Of a DNA stretch of 64,000 nt, positions 16,268 through 25,406 are shown in pieces. The notes beneath the pieces were generated by a model. It saw nothing but the letters and a program-made list of their open reading frames with translations. It made no database searches and was not told where the DNA came from. The translations under genes and the position numbers were made by a program. Position 1 is the first letter of the stretch; each line of letters starts with the position of its first letter. The stretch covers positions 7,915 through 71,914 of the forward strand of contig CAYWXM010000072.1 in assembly GCA_964462595.1 (NCBI GenBank), in the 5' to 3' direction. Origin of the DNA: SURF-21 sp964462595. Lineage in GTDB: Bacteria > Actinomycetota > Geothermincolia > Geothermincolales > RBG-13-55-18.

Positions 16268-17788
16268 TTGACCCTTCTCACGAGCATCATAGATGACTTC
16301 ACGCATATATATCCCGAGTACGAGACGCTCTTCTTCGAGGAACGGACTTACACCAATTTCGACACCCAGAGGCGGGCATGCAGGCTTGGAAACGCCCTGC
16401 TTTCGCTGGGCCTGCAGCCGGGGGAAGTGCTGATGGCCCACATGGAGAACTGCCCGGACGCGGTACACCTCTATTCAGCCTGCGCCAAGACGGGGATCAT
16501 CTTCTGCCCCACAATGTTTCTGCTCAGCGCGGAGGAGCTTTCCTGGATCGCGGAGCACTCGCAGGCGAAATATATCGTCACCACCCCCAACTTGCTCGCA
16601 AAGGCGCGCCTCGCCTGTCCCGGCCTCTTCGAAAGCGGGCGCATCATCGTGGCCGCCGGCACGGAAGAGGCGGGGACTATCTGCCTCGAGGGGCTATGCG
16701 AGCAGCAGCCGGACGAGCTGGAGACGAATCCCGACCTGGGCGACGAAGACGTGGCGGCCCTGCTTTACACCGCTGGGACTACCGGCCGCCCCAAGGGCGT
16801 GCTCCTTACCCACGGCAACGTGGGGAGCAACGTGCGCAACGTCGCCACGTCCACGAGCATCACCCGGGACGAGGTGGCGTTATCGACCCTGCCGCTCTCC
16901 CATTCCTACGGCCTGACCACCGCCATGCTGCCTGTGGTCACCGGTATCAGTTCCATCCTCACCCGTTGGTTCGACGCCACGGAGGTGTTCGAATACACCG
17001 AGCGCTTCCACGTCCAATCCATACCCGGCGTTCCAGCCATGTTCATCCAGCTCCTCAACCATCCCCGGGCCCCCCATTACAACGTGAAGAGCTGGAAGCG
17101 GCTGCAGAGCGGAGCCGCCCCGCTTACCGATGAGGTGCTGAAGGCCTTCCGCGAGAAATTCGGGGTCAACCTGTACGAGGGGTACGGCCTCACCGAGGCA
17201 TCCCCCGTAGTAAGTTGCCAGAGCCCGAACCTTCCCTTCAAACCGGGTTCGGCCGGTCCGCCTATCCGGGGGGTGGAGCTGTCCATAAGGGACGATTTCG
17301 AGCGCGAGCTTCCGCCGGGCAGTCCGGGTGAGATAACCGTGCGCGGCCCCTCCGTCATGAAGGGTTACTTCAAAGACCCGGAGGAAACCGAGAGGGCGTT
17401 GCGTGCCGGCTGGCTGCACACCGGGGACATCGGTTACCTCGACGAGGACGGTTACCTGTATATAGTGGAGAGGAAAAAGGACCTCATCATATCCGGCGGC
17501 TTCAACCTCTATCCCTCGGAAGTCGAGAGGGTGCTCGAGAGGCACCCCGCTGTGGTCGAGGCCGCCGCGGTAGGCGAGCCAGATCCCATCCGGGGCGAGG
17601 TCGTACACGCTTTCGTAGTGCTCAACGAGGGCATGGAAGTGCAGGATAAGGAGCTAATCGACTTCGCTCGCGCTTCACTCGTGTACTATAAATGCCCCCA
17701 CCATGTCACCTTCATGAGAGAACTGCCCCATACCTTTCTGGGCAAGCCCTCGCGCCGCGAGCTGCGCGACATTCTCGCCGAACGCTAG
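16268..17788 (+). CDS. Long-chain acyl-CoA synthetase (AMP-forming)
   Basis: A 506-residue ANL-superfamily ligase that activates a carboxylic acid as acyl-AMP and then acyl-CoA. The P-loop-like motif LLYTAGTTGRPKGVLLTH, the YGLTEASPVV motif, the hinge HTGDIGYLDEDGYLYI...RKKDLI, and the C-terminal catalytic Lys region FLGKPSRREL are all present. The called start is a TTG at 16268 with no good ribosome site, so the true N terminus is uncertain; the protein is otherwise of normal length. It is divergent from the MMPL gene, and its stop overlaps by 4 bp that of the convergent ketopantoate-reductase-like gene. Confidence 0.88.
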   Translation: MTLLTSIIDDFTHIYPEYETLFFEERTYTNFDTQRRACRLGNALLSLGLQPGEVLMAHMENCPDAVHLYSACAKTGIIFCPTMFLLSAEELSWIAEHSQAKYIVTTPNLLAKARLACPGLFESGRIIVAAGTEEAGTICLEGLCEQQPDELETNPDLGDEDVAALLYTAGTTGRPKGVLLTHGNVGSNVRNVATSTSITRDEVALSTLPLSHSYGLTTAMLPVVTGISSILTRWFDATEVFEYTERFHVQSIPGVPAMFIQLLNHPRAPHYNVKSWKRLQSGAAPLTDEVLKAFREKFGVNLYEGYGLTEASPVVSCQSPNLPFKPGSAGPPIRGVELSIRDDFERELPPGSPGEITVRGPSVMKGYFKDPEETERALRAGWLHTGDIGYLDEDGYLYIVERKKDLIISGGFNLYPSEVERVLERHPAVVEAAAVGEPDPIRGEVVHAFVVLNEGMEVQDKELIDFARASLVYYKCPHHVTFMRELPHTFLGKPSRRELRDILAER

Positions 17789-18759
17789 AGCAGGGACATG
17801 CCCTTCTCCTCGTCGACACGGCGCCTCAGCTCCCTGACCGCGTTCTCTCCCGGCTCGTGCCGCCCCGACTCCAGCTCTTTGACCAGGGTAAGAATCGCGC
17901 TGTGCACAGGCACCGCGATGCCCGCTTCGCGCGCCCGCTTGACCACCAGCCCGCTCGTTCTATCTACCTCGGTCTTCCTGCCCGCCTCGATATCCCGCAG
18001 CATGGGTGGTTTTATATCCAGCCACACGGCATCCGCCCAGGGCGAAGGCGAAGCGAGGGTGTCCTTTATCCCGGATACTGCGGCTGCCTGCCTGCATTCC
18101 CGGGCCGCCTCGCTGCACAGGCTCTCGAACCCCTCGATCTCACGAGCCTCCCGCGGCGCCACTCCCGAAATGGCACAGAGACCGCTAACCGCTGCTACCG
18201 CCTCCAGCCTCTTCCACACCTCCGCCTCGAGGTCCACCGCCAGGATGGCCTTGCCGGGGTGGGCGGCCCCGAGCCGGTCCACGAGGTCCGCCAGCGCGGC
18301 CTTTCTTTCCGGGACCAGGGCTCCCAGGACGAGGGAATGGAAACCCTCCACCTCCACCTCTCCACCCGGTATCTCCAAGGCGGATGCCTGGGCCAGGGCG
18401 GCGAACGCCCGTTCCTCTCCCACCAGCCCCGCGAGCCCGGCGACGGCGTCACCTTCCTGCAGGGAGATATATATAGTGTCGCGGTGAACGAAAGGGCTGA
18501 TCGGCCTCAGGGCGTTTCCGCTCTCTCCGGCAGGCACCGCCAGGACGATGGCATCGAAGGGATCCGGCACGCTTCCCGCCCTGCCTACCTCCGGGAACCC
18601 TCTCCCGCCGATGCTCCCCCGCACGATTATCCCGTTTTCGCTTACTCCCGCCACCCTCTCTTCCCGTGAATCGAAGATCACCGTTTCCTCGCCGGCATCG
18701 CAAAGCAGCAGGGACACCAGGGTTCCCATCGCCCCCGCCCCGATCACCGCTATTCTCAT
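17785..18759 (-). CDS. Ketopantoate reductase-like (ApbA/PanE family) protein
   Basis: A 324-residue NADP-binding reductase. I chose the ATG at 18759 because AGAAGGAGA precedes it and the Rossmann motif starts at once (MRIAVIGAGAMG). The C-terminal PanE domain is recognisable: the catalytic-Lys region EVWKRLEAVAAVSGLCAISG and KPPMLRDIEAGRKTEVD. PanE reduces 2-dehydropantoate to pantoate in pantothenate and coenzyme A synthesis. ApbA/PanE paralogues with other substrates are common, so the role is provisional. It is convergent with the acyl-CoA synthetase gene and overlaps its stop by 4 bp. Confidence 0.8.
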   Translation of the reverse strand: MRIAVIGAGAMGTLVSLLLCDAGEETVIFDSREERVAGVSENGIIVRGSIGGRGFPEVGRAGSVPDPFDAIVLAVPAGESGNALRPISPFVHRDTIYISLQEGDAVAGLAGLVGEERAFAALAQASALEIPGGEVEVEGFHSLVLGALVPERKAALADLVDRLGAAHPGKAILAVDLEAEVWKRLEAVAAVSGLCAISGVAPREAREIEGFESLCSEAARECRQAAAVSGIKDTLASPSPWADAVWLDIKPPMLRDIEAGRKTEVDRTSGLVVKRAREAGIAVPVHSAILTLVKELESGRHEPGENAVRELRRRVDEEKGMSLL

Positions 18760-19005
18760 GCCATTTCTCCTTCTTGCCTTAAAACCCGTAACTAGCAGAA
18801 CGCGCGCGCCTCGAACCGGGCTGAAAGCCAATAGAACGAGAGGCGCTTCTATGCTCGCGGCTTTCTTTTTGTTATGAACCGCACAATTATATTCTTCCCC
18901 CCGGAGGTGGACCAATACACGAGTCTTAAAAACCGGCGTTTATGCCCTCCATAACCAGGGAAGATAATAAGAGTGGGTACGGCGATTGAGAGGAAAGGGG
19001 GAACT

Positions 19006-19227
19006 ATGGCTGACAGCGTGTACAAGATCATCGAGTTGGTCGGCTCCAGCGATGTTTCGTGGGAGGAAGCGGCCAAGAAAGCCGTGGAAACGGCGTGCAA
19101 GAGCCTGAAGGACCTGCGCATCGCGGAGATAGCGGACATGGATCTGAAGGTGGAGGACGGTAAGGTCACGGCATACCGTGCCCGGGTAAAGATCTCCTTC
19201 AAATATCACGATGGGGATGAGGACTGA
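19006..19227 (+). CDS. Dodecin
   Basis: A 73-residue dodecin, the small protein that forms a hollow dodecamer binding flavins or CoA and protects or stores them. The ATG at 19006 follows AAAGGGGGAACT, and the typical dodecin start VYKIIELVGSSDVSWEEA follows. The conserved middle (AVETACKSLKDLRIAEI) and the final beta strand (GKVTAYRARVKISFKYH) are intact. An upstream in-frame ATG at 18973 lacks a ribosome site and was not used. The gene stands alone and is followed by two hairpins. A flavin buffer fits the flavoprotein-rich surroundings (inference). Confidence 0.9.
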   Translation: MADSVYKIIELVGSSDVSWEEAAKKAVETACKSLKDLRIAEIADMDLKVEDGKVTAYRARVKISFKYHDGDED

Positions 19228-19270
19228 ACCCCGTCCGCTGCGTAGCGACGAAAGCTTGCGTCCCTGCTTC

Positions 19271-19357
19271 GCCGCAATAACCGGCTGTTTATTGCGGCCC
19301 GGTAAGGCAAGCGCATTCTCCGAGAAGAAAGAGGGCGATAGCGTATCGCCCTCTTTC
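19271..19357. terminator. Two hairpins between dodecin and YkuD genes
   Basis: A 10 bp stem (19271-19280 with 19289-19298, GCCGCAATAA and its complement) is followed by a perfect 14 bp stem with a 3-base loop (19327-19340 with 19344-19357, GAAAGAGGGCGATA and its complement). They lie between convergent genes, so the second is a likely bidirectional terminator. Confidence 0.75.
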
Positions 19358-19379
19358 CTGTAGTTAATCCGCAATGCGG

Positions 19380-20603
19380 TCAGGTGGCGGGCGCGGTCTC
19401 CGCGCCTTCATCCGTCGGTTCCGTATCGATGCCGGTGCTTTCCCCGCCCAGTCCCGGGTCTTCGGGTCCGACGACCTCCCCTTCCTCGGGTGGAGGCTCG
19501 GGGACGGGTCTCGAGGTCCATATGAACAGGGGGGTGCCCACGTTCACGTTGTCGAAGAGCTCCAGCACGGCCCAGTTGGCCATGCGGATACAACCGTGTG
19601 AGTACAGCCCCGGGGTGAGATTCGCGGTTCCATGTATGAGCACCGTCCCACCTCCGGCGCTGGTCACCAGGGCCCGTACACCCAGCGGGTTACCCGGCCC
19701 GGGCTCGATGCGCGGCGGCATGTCCTTGGACCATTCCACGTTGGGGTTGATCCATACCGGGTTCTCCTCCTTGCGTATGATGTAGAACTTGCCCAGCGGC
19801 GTAGGGTACTTGGGCTCTCCCGTCGCCACGTAGTAGGTCTTGACCAGGGTATCCTGGTTGTACCAGCTCAGGGTATTACCCATGATGTCCACCACCAGCA
19901 CGGTCTCTACGTCTGCGCTGGAGAGGCTGGGTGGGGTCACCGCCACCACCGGCTCCAGGACGCGGTCGTCCGAGCACAGGGATGACTGCAACGCCTGCAG
20001 GGTGGTCTCGACGTCCATCCACACGCCGTCCCGGGACGGCGTGAAGCCGAGTTCCCCGGTCTGGTAATCGAAAGAAAGGGAAGCGTCCCTCACCTCCTGG
20101 CCTATCTCCGCCGCTATGGCATTGAGGCGCAGCATGAGCGCCTCGTTGTCCATGAAGCATTCCAGCGTGATGTCTATATTCTTGGGCTGGTCGAAGGCGC
20201 GGCGATAGGTGCGTTCAAAGACCGAGCTCTGCCAACCCGAATTGTATGCCTGCTCCACCAGGGCTTCCACGTCCACCTGCAGTCCCAGTTCGGCGGGATC
20301 GATCACCCACTGCTTGCCGCGGAACTCGAGCGTGAACGGCAGCATGAGGGGTCTCACCGCACCCTCGGTCACCGCCTCCACGGCCTCGGCCCTGGTCATG
20401 CCCGTGATATCGACCCCCAGGACCACGGTGTTTGGGAACATCTCGCCGCGGTGCCGTGAATCCGCGTAAACCAGCACCGAGGAAGCGAGAAAAAGGAAGG
20501 CCAGGACCATCGCCAGGACGATGAGTGCCCAGCGCACCAGTCCGCTCTTGGGTTTCAGCAGCGACTTGATCTTTCCCCAGTTACTGAGTGCCTTTCTAAC
20601 CAT
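19380..20603 (-). CDS. L,D-transpeptidase (YkuD) with peptidoglycan-binding domain
   Basis: A 407-residue membrane-anchored cell-wall enzyme. A membrane helix near residues 25-45 (WALIVLAMVLAFLFLASSVL) is followed by a region resembling the putative peptidoglycan-binding domain type 4 (VVLGVDITGMTRAEAVEAV and repeats) and then the YkuD domain with the active-site motif HGTAN...SHGCIRM, whose Cys is the nucleophile. The C-terminal 45 residues are Pro/Glu-rich. These enzymes form 3-3 cross-links in peptidoglycan or attach proteins to it. GAAGGAAGG precedes the ATG. A small zinc-ribbon gene lies 57 bp upstream in the same direction. Confidence 0.9.
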   Translation of the reverse strand: MVRKALSNWGKIKSLLKPKSGLVRWALIVLAMVLAFLFLASSVLVYADSRHRGEMFPNTVVLGVDITGMTRAEAVEAVTEGAVRPLMLPFTLEFRGKQWVIDPAELGLQVDVEALVEQAYNSGWQSSVFERTYRRAFDQPKNIDITLECFMDNEALMLRLNAIAAEIGQEVRDASLSFDYQTGELGFTPSRDGVWMDVETTLQALQSSLCSDDRVLEPVVAVTPPSLSSADVETVLVVDIMGNTLSWYNQDTLVKTYYVATGEPKYPTPLGKFYIIRKEENPVWINPNVEWSKDMPPRIEPGPGNPLGVRALVTSAGGGTVLIHGTANLTPGLYSHGCIRMANWAVLELFDNVNVGTPLFIWTSRPVPEPPPEEGEVVGPEDPGLGGESTGIDTEPTDEGAETAPAT

Positions 20604-20660
20604 GTCCTTCCTTCTTCTTCAGCGCGCGATCATACGGGCATTGAGACGCCTGCATGCGGG

Positions 20661-21005
20661 TTATCGTTCCACCCATCTCTCCACGAACTGGCGGAAGTTC
20701 TCCATGAACGAGAACTCCGACAGCACCCTCTGTCGTTCCTCGTGCATGGAGCGCAGCGCCCGCATATCCCGGCCGCTTCCCCTGCCGCTTTCGGCCTCTA
20801 TGAGGGCGAGTATCTCGGCGTGCCGCCGCCTCAGCTCCTCCAGCCTCAATTCATAGCCCGGGATCTTCATGGCCAGCAATTCCTCGCCCCTGAAAAGGGC
20901 CAGCGACCTGCAGCGCATGCATTCGAACAGCCCCTCTTCCTCCGCCGGCTCCAGCAGCCCGTTGCACAAGGGGCAATGCCGTTCCTCTTCCTCCCGAGAC
21001 TGCAA
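20661..21005 (-). CDS. Small zinc-ribbon protein, unknown function
   Basis: A 114-residue protein. The N terminus holds a two-CxxC zinc ribbon (CPLCNGLLEPAEEEGLFECMRC). The rest is a charged, mostly helical segment (LRLEELRRRHAEILALIEAE and RSMHEERQRVLSEFSFMENF). The start is a TTG at 21005 with AAGGAG eight bases upstream. It is encoded just before the YkuD transpeptidase gene and may be co-transcribed with it. Function is unknown; zinc ribbons of this kind often bind nucleic acid or proteins. Confidence 0.6.
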   Translation of the reverse strand: MQSREEEERHCPLCNGLLEPAEEEGLFECMRCRSLALFRGEELLAMKIPGYELRLEELRRRHAEILALIEAESGRGSGRDMRALRSMHEERQRVLSEFSFMENFRQFVERWVER

Positions 21006-21133
21006 TCACTCACTCCTTTTGAAAAGATTATCCATATGCGACCCGGCACGGGCAATGACTTTGGCGAACATGTCGATATCGCTTGAATTCCATACCGGGC
21101 TGCGTCCCTCCCGCCAGGCCAACCAGCCACGAT

Positions 21134-21159
21134 CGAAGGGGGCCTTCCGGCCCCCTTCG
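21134..21159 (-). terminator. Strong hairpin downstream of the DUF3068 gene
   Basis: An 11 bp perfect stem, CGAAGGGGGCC (21134-21144) with its complement (21149-21159) and a 4-base loop, 33 bp past the stop of the DUF3068 gene. No T-run follows on the minus strand. Confidence 0.6.
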
Positions 21160-21191
21160 TACTGGATCAAGTGCTGAAACGGGGCGCCGGT

Positions 21192-22388
21192 CTATTCCTC
21201 CGCCTGGTGTTGCGGTACCTGTCCTCCTCCCACCAGCAGGCCGATGATGAGGATGAGGGCTCCTACGATGAGCAGCGCCCAGGGGATATATACCTTTACC
21301 AGGTTGATCTGGCCCGCGCCATCCTTGGCGTCCTCGATGGCCGCCTTCACCGATTCTTCGCTCTGCGCGATGCTGTACTCGAACACCTTGGTGGGCTCGG
21401 CCTCTCCCAGCTGGCTCTGCAGCTCGACCAGCTTGGCCAGCTCAGGCCCCAGGGCCGGGTCGCTGGAATACTTGGCGAGTATGGCAAATATACCCATGAG
21501 GTTCGAGGTATCGAGTTCCATGTGTATGCTCTCGATATCCTTGTATACGTTAACCGGCACACCGGTCTTGGGCTCAACCGAGGTCTCCACGTCAAAGGTC
21601 CAGTAATACTTAACGGGTATGCTTTGCTGCAGCGCCGCGTTCAAAGCCTGCAGGTCCTCGGGGGATTGCGCCCCGATCACCTGGGAGGCCAGGGCGATAA
21701 GGGCGTCCGCGTCCACGCCCATGGCCGCCAGCTGGGGCTTGAGCTCCTCGAAGGTCACCTCCGTCGGCAGGCCCAGTATCTTTACGTACGCCTCGGTCAC
21801 CTCTTTCTTGTCCGCCACCGTTACGCTGCCCTTGAAGTTGTATACGGTGATGCCCTCCTTCTCCTCCTCGCTCAGGAACTCCGATTCGACGCCCTGCCCT
21901 ATCTCTCCCTTCCATATGGGATATTTTTCCTCGTTGGAGGTATCGAAGGGGAGCAGGGGATAAAAGCTGCCCTCGCGGTTTACGCCGTTGCCCTGCTCGA
22001 AATCGTAAGCCCTCTCGTCATCGACGTTTTCCGAGGACTTGCGATCGAGGACATATATCGAGGTCAGGCCGCCGGGCGGGTTCTCCATGCCCCCCACCTC
22101 GACCATCACCCTTTCCTCTATAACCCCCTTGGAGGAATCGTACTCGTCCGCAAGGGACAATACCTTCCTCTCCACGTCCATGGGCAGTACGAGCTCCTCT
22201 CCCGTCGGCAACGGCTCCTGCGTCATGGGGTCCACGTAATAGGTCATCTCGCCTTCGTAAAAACTGGTAGATTCGACGTCGTCTGGCAGTTTTACCAGTG
22301 CGTTCACCGCGATAGCCCACCAGAGTATGGCGACCAGTATGAGAACGATTCCCAGCGCTATGAGGATTTTACTGGTGACTCCCTTCAT
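21192..22388 (-). CDS. DUF3068 (PorA-like) membrane-anchored protein
   Basis: A 398-residue protein with one membrane helix at each end: ILIALGIVLILVAILWWAI near the N terminus and YIPWALLIVGALILIIGLLV near the C terminus. A large extracytoplasmic domain lies between them. The pattern (TSFYEGEMTYYVDP, then VYVLDRKS-like and YPLLPFDTSNEEKYPIW segments) matches the actinobacterial DUF3068 family, annotated as porin PorA-like, of unknown biochemical role. AAAGGAGG precedes the ATG. It is flanked by a hairpin downstream and a 211 bp gap upstream. It is one of the features that suggest an actinobacterial host. Confidence 0.8.
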   Translation of the reverse strand: MKGVTSKILIALGIVLILVAILWWAIAVNALVKLPDDVESTSFYEGEMTYYVDPMTQEPLPTGEELVLPMDVERKVLSLADEYDSSKGVIEERVMVEVGGMENPPGGLTSIYVLDRKSSENVDDERAYDFEQGNGVNREGSFYPLLPFDTSNEEKYPIWKGEIGQGVESEFLSEEEKEGITVYNFKGSVTVADKKEVTEAYVKILGLPTEVTFEELKPQLAAMGVDADALIALASQVIGAQSPEDLQALNAALQQSIPVKYYWTFDVETSVEPKTGVPVNVYKDIESIHMELDTSNLMGIFAILAKYSSDPALGPELAKLVELQSQLGEAEPTKVFEYSIAQSEESVKAAIEDAKDGAGQINLVKVYIPWALLIVGALILIIGLLVGGGQVPQHQAEE

Positions 22389-22599
22389 TACAACCTCCTT
22401 TGCCTATATCCCGTCTCTATCTTTATACCCTCTCTATCAACATGTATTCTATCCCTTGCGGGCTTTCTCCTGCGAGCGCACCCGCCAGTCACCATTATTA
22501 TTTCCTTTTGCACCGCTCGCCTTTCCCACCGCGAGCCGGCCTTCCCGCGCCGTCAACTTCCTTTTGCCGCGAGGCACGGTCGACGGCCGTCACCGCAAT

Positions 22600-23088
22600 T
22601 TATTCCAGCATGATTATACTTCCCTTCAGCTGCTCCCCGGCCACCAGGATGCCGACAGACCTGTAGGAAGCGAATACCTTGTCGGTGGGGCTGCCCGGGT
22701 TGAAAAAATAAATCCCCTCTTCGCTGCGGTTATAAGCCTGATGGGTGTGCCCGAAAACGATCGCATCCACTCCCTGGAATTCCCCGCGCAGGCGCTCGGT
22801 CATCCGCAGCGGGGCACCAGAGCCGTGGATGAGCCCGATGCGGTGCCCGGCCACCTCCACCACCCTCTTCGCAGGCAAGGCCTCCCTCACCTCGCTCAAG
22901 TCCATGTTTCCCGCCACGGCGATAACCGGAGCGATCCCCTCCAGCTCCTCGAGAACGTCCATCTCCAGGATATCGCCCGCATGCAGGATCAGGTCTGCCC
23001 CCTGCAGTGCCCGCAACACTCGCGCGGGCACTGGATTGCGGTAGAGGTGGGTATCGGAAACGACCCCCAGGATGGTCGCCGCAGTCAA
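22600..23088 (-). CDS. YfcE/MJ0936-type metallophosphoesterase
   Basis: A 162-residue calcineurin-like phosphodiesterase. The metal-site motifs are in order: GVVSDTHLYRN (DxH), ILHAGDILEMDVLE (GD), VAGNMDL (GN), GLIHGSG and FGHTHQAYN (GHTH). I propose the TTG at 23088 as the start: the TGA stop of the upstream amidase overlaps it (TTGA), GGGAG lies seven bases before, and the fold begins directly (TAATILGVVSDTH). This implies translational coupling to the amidase gene. A longer in-frame start at 23136 would lie inside that gene. The natural substrate is unknown; relatives hydrolyse phosphodiesters in vitro. Confidence 0.85.
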   Translation of the reverse strand: MTAATILGVVSDTHLYRNPVPARVLRALQGADLILHAGDILEMDVLEELEGIAPVIAVAGNMDLSEVREALPAKRVVEVAGHRIGLIHGSGAPLRMTERLRGEFQGVDAIVFGHTHQAYNRSEEGIYFFNPGSPTDKVFASYRSVGILVAGEQLKGSIIMLE

Positions 23089-25313
23089 CGGCTCACTCCC
23101 GGCGTGTAACCGGCGGATACGTGTTCCCCTACCCATTCACCTCGATAAGAAAAATACATGGGCCTCTCGACGATGATGTCTCCGCTGGCGTGCACGGAGT
23201 ATGCCATGCCCTCCTGGTATGGCGTCATGGCATTAGTGTAAAGGGTCGTGCGGCTGTGCGGGTTGAGGCTGACCTCCTCCCACAGCACTTCTCCGTTTTC
23301 GAGATGGAACCTGATCTCGGCCTCTACCGCCTGCTCGCCGGGGTTCTGCAGGCATAGCCAGTCCTCGAAACCCGGACCCGTGTAGCCCTCGGCGAAGTAC
23401 CAGTGCCTGGACGGGGTTTTCACTCCCGTTCCGACATCCCCCCCTATGCACCAGCCGTGATAATCGTGATAGATGGGGCGCTCGGCCACCAGGGGTTTCT
23501 CCGCATTGACCACGATGGAGAGCTGAAGATCCATGCCGGCGCGCGTGTTCACGTCCACAGTCCTCCTGGACATGGGCGGGACAACCTCCTCGTCGGTGAT
23601 GTTAGTTCCATCCGATGTCTGATAGGTGATGCTGACCCGGTTAGGCTCCGCATCGGGGTTGAGCAGACACAGCCACTCCTCGAACCCGGTACCCGTGTAG
23701 CCCTCGGCGAAGTACCAGGTGGTAGAGGGTTGGTTGGTTCCGGAAGAGACGTGGCCTCCCGCCCACAGATCGTGATAGAGGAAATACATGGGCCGTTCGG
23801 CCACCACTGGCTGGTCCGAAACGACCCTGAGGGAAACTTCCTGCTCCGGCCCCACTACCTCGTTTACAAAGACGGTGTCGCGCCGCGACGGCTGCAAGAC
23901 CCTCTCCTCCTCCTCGAGCAGCCCTCCTTGCGAGAAGTACTGTATGGTCACGTTGGCTGGTTGCTCCCCGGGGTTGAGCAGGCAAAGCCACTCCTCGAAC
24001 CCGGTACCCGTGTAGCCCTCGGCGAAGTACCAGGTGGTAGAGGGTTGGTTGGTTCCGGAAGAGACGTGGCCTCCCGCCCATCTTTCGCCATAAAGGAAAT
24101 ACATCGGACGCTCGACCATGACGGGCAGAGGCGATTCCACGCTTACGCTGACATCCTTTTCCTCCCCGACCTCACCCGCCACTTCTATGGACAGCCGGCT
24201 CTCGGCCTCCACGGTGTATTCGCGCGAAATGGGTTCGCTGCCGGGAAAGGCGTAGGTCACGGCGAAGGTCACCGGCTCCATGTTCGGGTTGAGGACGGCC
24301 AGCCATTCCTGGAACCCCTCGCGCGTGTTGCCCTCGGCGAAATACCACCGTTTGGCCGCGTTGGCCACGATGAGGTCGCGGGATATGGAGGCGCTGCTCC
24401 CGTCAAGGTAAAAAGTGACCGCCTGCAGGATATAGGTGCCGTCCTCGAATCCCGTGGTGTCGACCTGGAAATCGAAGGGTTTGGACGTCTTGTTCTGCAC
24501 GAGGTCCCCGTTCATCAGGAGGTCCACGCGGCTGACGTCGTCCTCCCCCAGCATCTGCAGCTCCACGTCCACCGCGCCGCAGGATATCCGGTTGGTCTGC
24601 GGCAGCACGAAGCTGATGCTCGAGGGCATATGTATTCCGCGCATGATGGCCATGGCCTCGCGTTCCAGGTACGAGTAGTCCATCAGCCTTTGTTCCTGTT
24701 CGGGGTTGGTCATAAAGGAAGCCTCGGTAAGGATTGCGGGCATGGAGGTGTTGTTGAGAACCCCGCAATAGTCGACCTTCCAGACCCCGGAATTGCCGAG
24801 GCCGAATTCCCCCACCAGTTCCGCCTGAACCGAGTTGGCCAGCTCGAGGGACTCATGGCTGGCGTTCGCAGAAACCAGGGTGACGGTATAGTTGATCCCG
24901 CAGTCGCTCTCTCCGTTATGATGGATGCTGATGAAACGGTGGGCTCCCCAGGCGTTGGCCATCTGCCACCTGTCGGTGATTTTAACGTAGGTATCGTTTT
25001 CGCGGGTCATGAGCACCTCTGCTCCCTGGGATTCCAGCAGGCCCTTGAGGATGAACGACACGTCCAGGTTCACCTGTTTCTCCGTCAGTCCCGTCGGTCC
25101 CACGGCCCCCGAATCCAAACCGCCGTGCCCGGCGTCGATACAGAATTTCCAGCCGGACAGCGCGCCGCCAACCGCCTTATCCGAAGCTTGCGGCAGGAGA
25201 ACGAAGGTCGACACGCATGCGCCAAGCATTAACGTGACTAGCAACGCACTCGCCAGGAAATCCCCCAACCCGGCGCTGGGGCATGCACCGCTGCGCAGCA
25301 AGCTCGATCTCAT
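23085..25313 (-). CDS. N-acetylmuramoyl-L-alanine amidase with WYFAEG surface repeats
   Basis: A 742-residue secreted enzyme. A membrane/signal segment (FLASALLVTLMLGACVSTFV) is followed by an Amidase_3 domain, residues about 55-235: zinc motifs FCIDAGHGGLDSGA, RFISIHHN and the Glu in AILTEASFM. An Ig-like segment follows (VDVELQMLGEDDVSRVDLLM). Then come four repeats of about 105 residues, each beginning WYFAEG-x-TxxGF-x-(E/D)WL and ending VERPMYF or similar. The family cleaves the amide bond between MurNAc and the stem peptide; the repeats probably bind the wall or another surface. Repeats 2 and 3 share 95 identical bases, so they duplicated recently. The stop overlaps the start of the phosphoesterase gene. 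Confidence 0.9.
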   Translation of the reverse strand: MRSSLLRSGACPSAGLGDFLASALLVTLMLGACVSTFVLLPQASDKAVGGALSGWKFCIDAGHGGLDSGAVGPTGLTEKQVNLDVSFILKGLLESQGAEVLMTRENDTYVKITDRWQMANAWGAHRFISIHHNGESDCGINYTVTLVSANASHESLELANSVQAELVGEFGLGNSGVWKVDYCGVLNNTSMPAILTEASFMTNPEQEQRLMDYSYLEREAMAIMRGIHMPSSISFVLPQTNRISCGAVDVELQMLGEDDVSRVDLLMNGDLVQNKTSKPFDFQVDTTGFEDGTYILQAVTFYLDGSSASISRDLIVANAAKRWYFAEGNTREGFQEWLAVLNPNMEPVTFAVTYAFPGSEPISREYTVEAESRLSIEVAGEVGEEKDVSVSVESPLPVMVERPMYFLYGERWAGGHVSSGTNQPSTTWYFAEGYTGTGFEEWLCLLNPGEQPANVTIQYFSQGGLLEEEERVLQPSRRDTVFVNEVVGPEQEVSLRVVSDQPVVAERPMYFLYHDLWAGGHVSSGTNQPSTTWYFAEGYTGTGFEEWLCLLNPDAEPNRVSITYQTSDGTNITDEEVVPPMSRRTVDVNTRAGMDLQLSIVVNAEKPLVAERPIYHDYHGWCIGGDVGTGVKTPSRHWYFAEGYTGPGFEDWLCLQNPGEQAVEAEIRFHLENGEVLWEEVSLNPHSRTTLYTNAMTPYQEGMAYSVHASGDIIVERPMYFSYRGEWVGEHVSAGYTPGVSR
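23671..24080. repeat. 95 bp identical copies inside the amidase repeats
   Basis: Bases 23671-23765 and 23986-24080 are identical over 95 bp, offset by 315 bp (105 codons), and encode the same part of two adjacent WYFAEG repeats. The neighbouring parts of the repeats have diverged. Confidence 0.9.
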
Positions 25314-25406
25314 TCCGGCGTTTTCCCTTCTTTTCTATATCCTGTCCCACTTCTATTTCGACAGCTCATCGGCAAACCCTTGAGCATGCACATGGAGGCC
25401 CTTCTC

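Noticed and set aside
23403..25232. A 609-codon plus-strand frame opposite the amidase
   Set aside because: It is the mirror of the repeat-rich gene; the amidase motifs on the minus strand are decisive.
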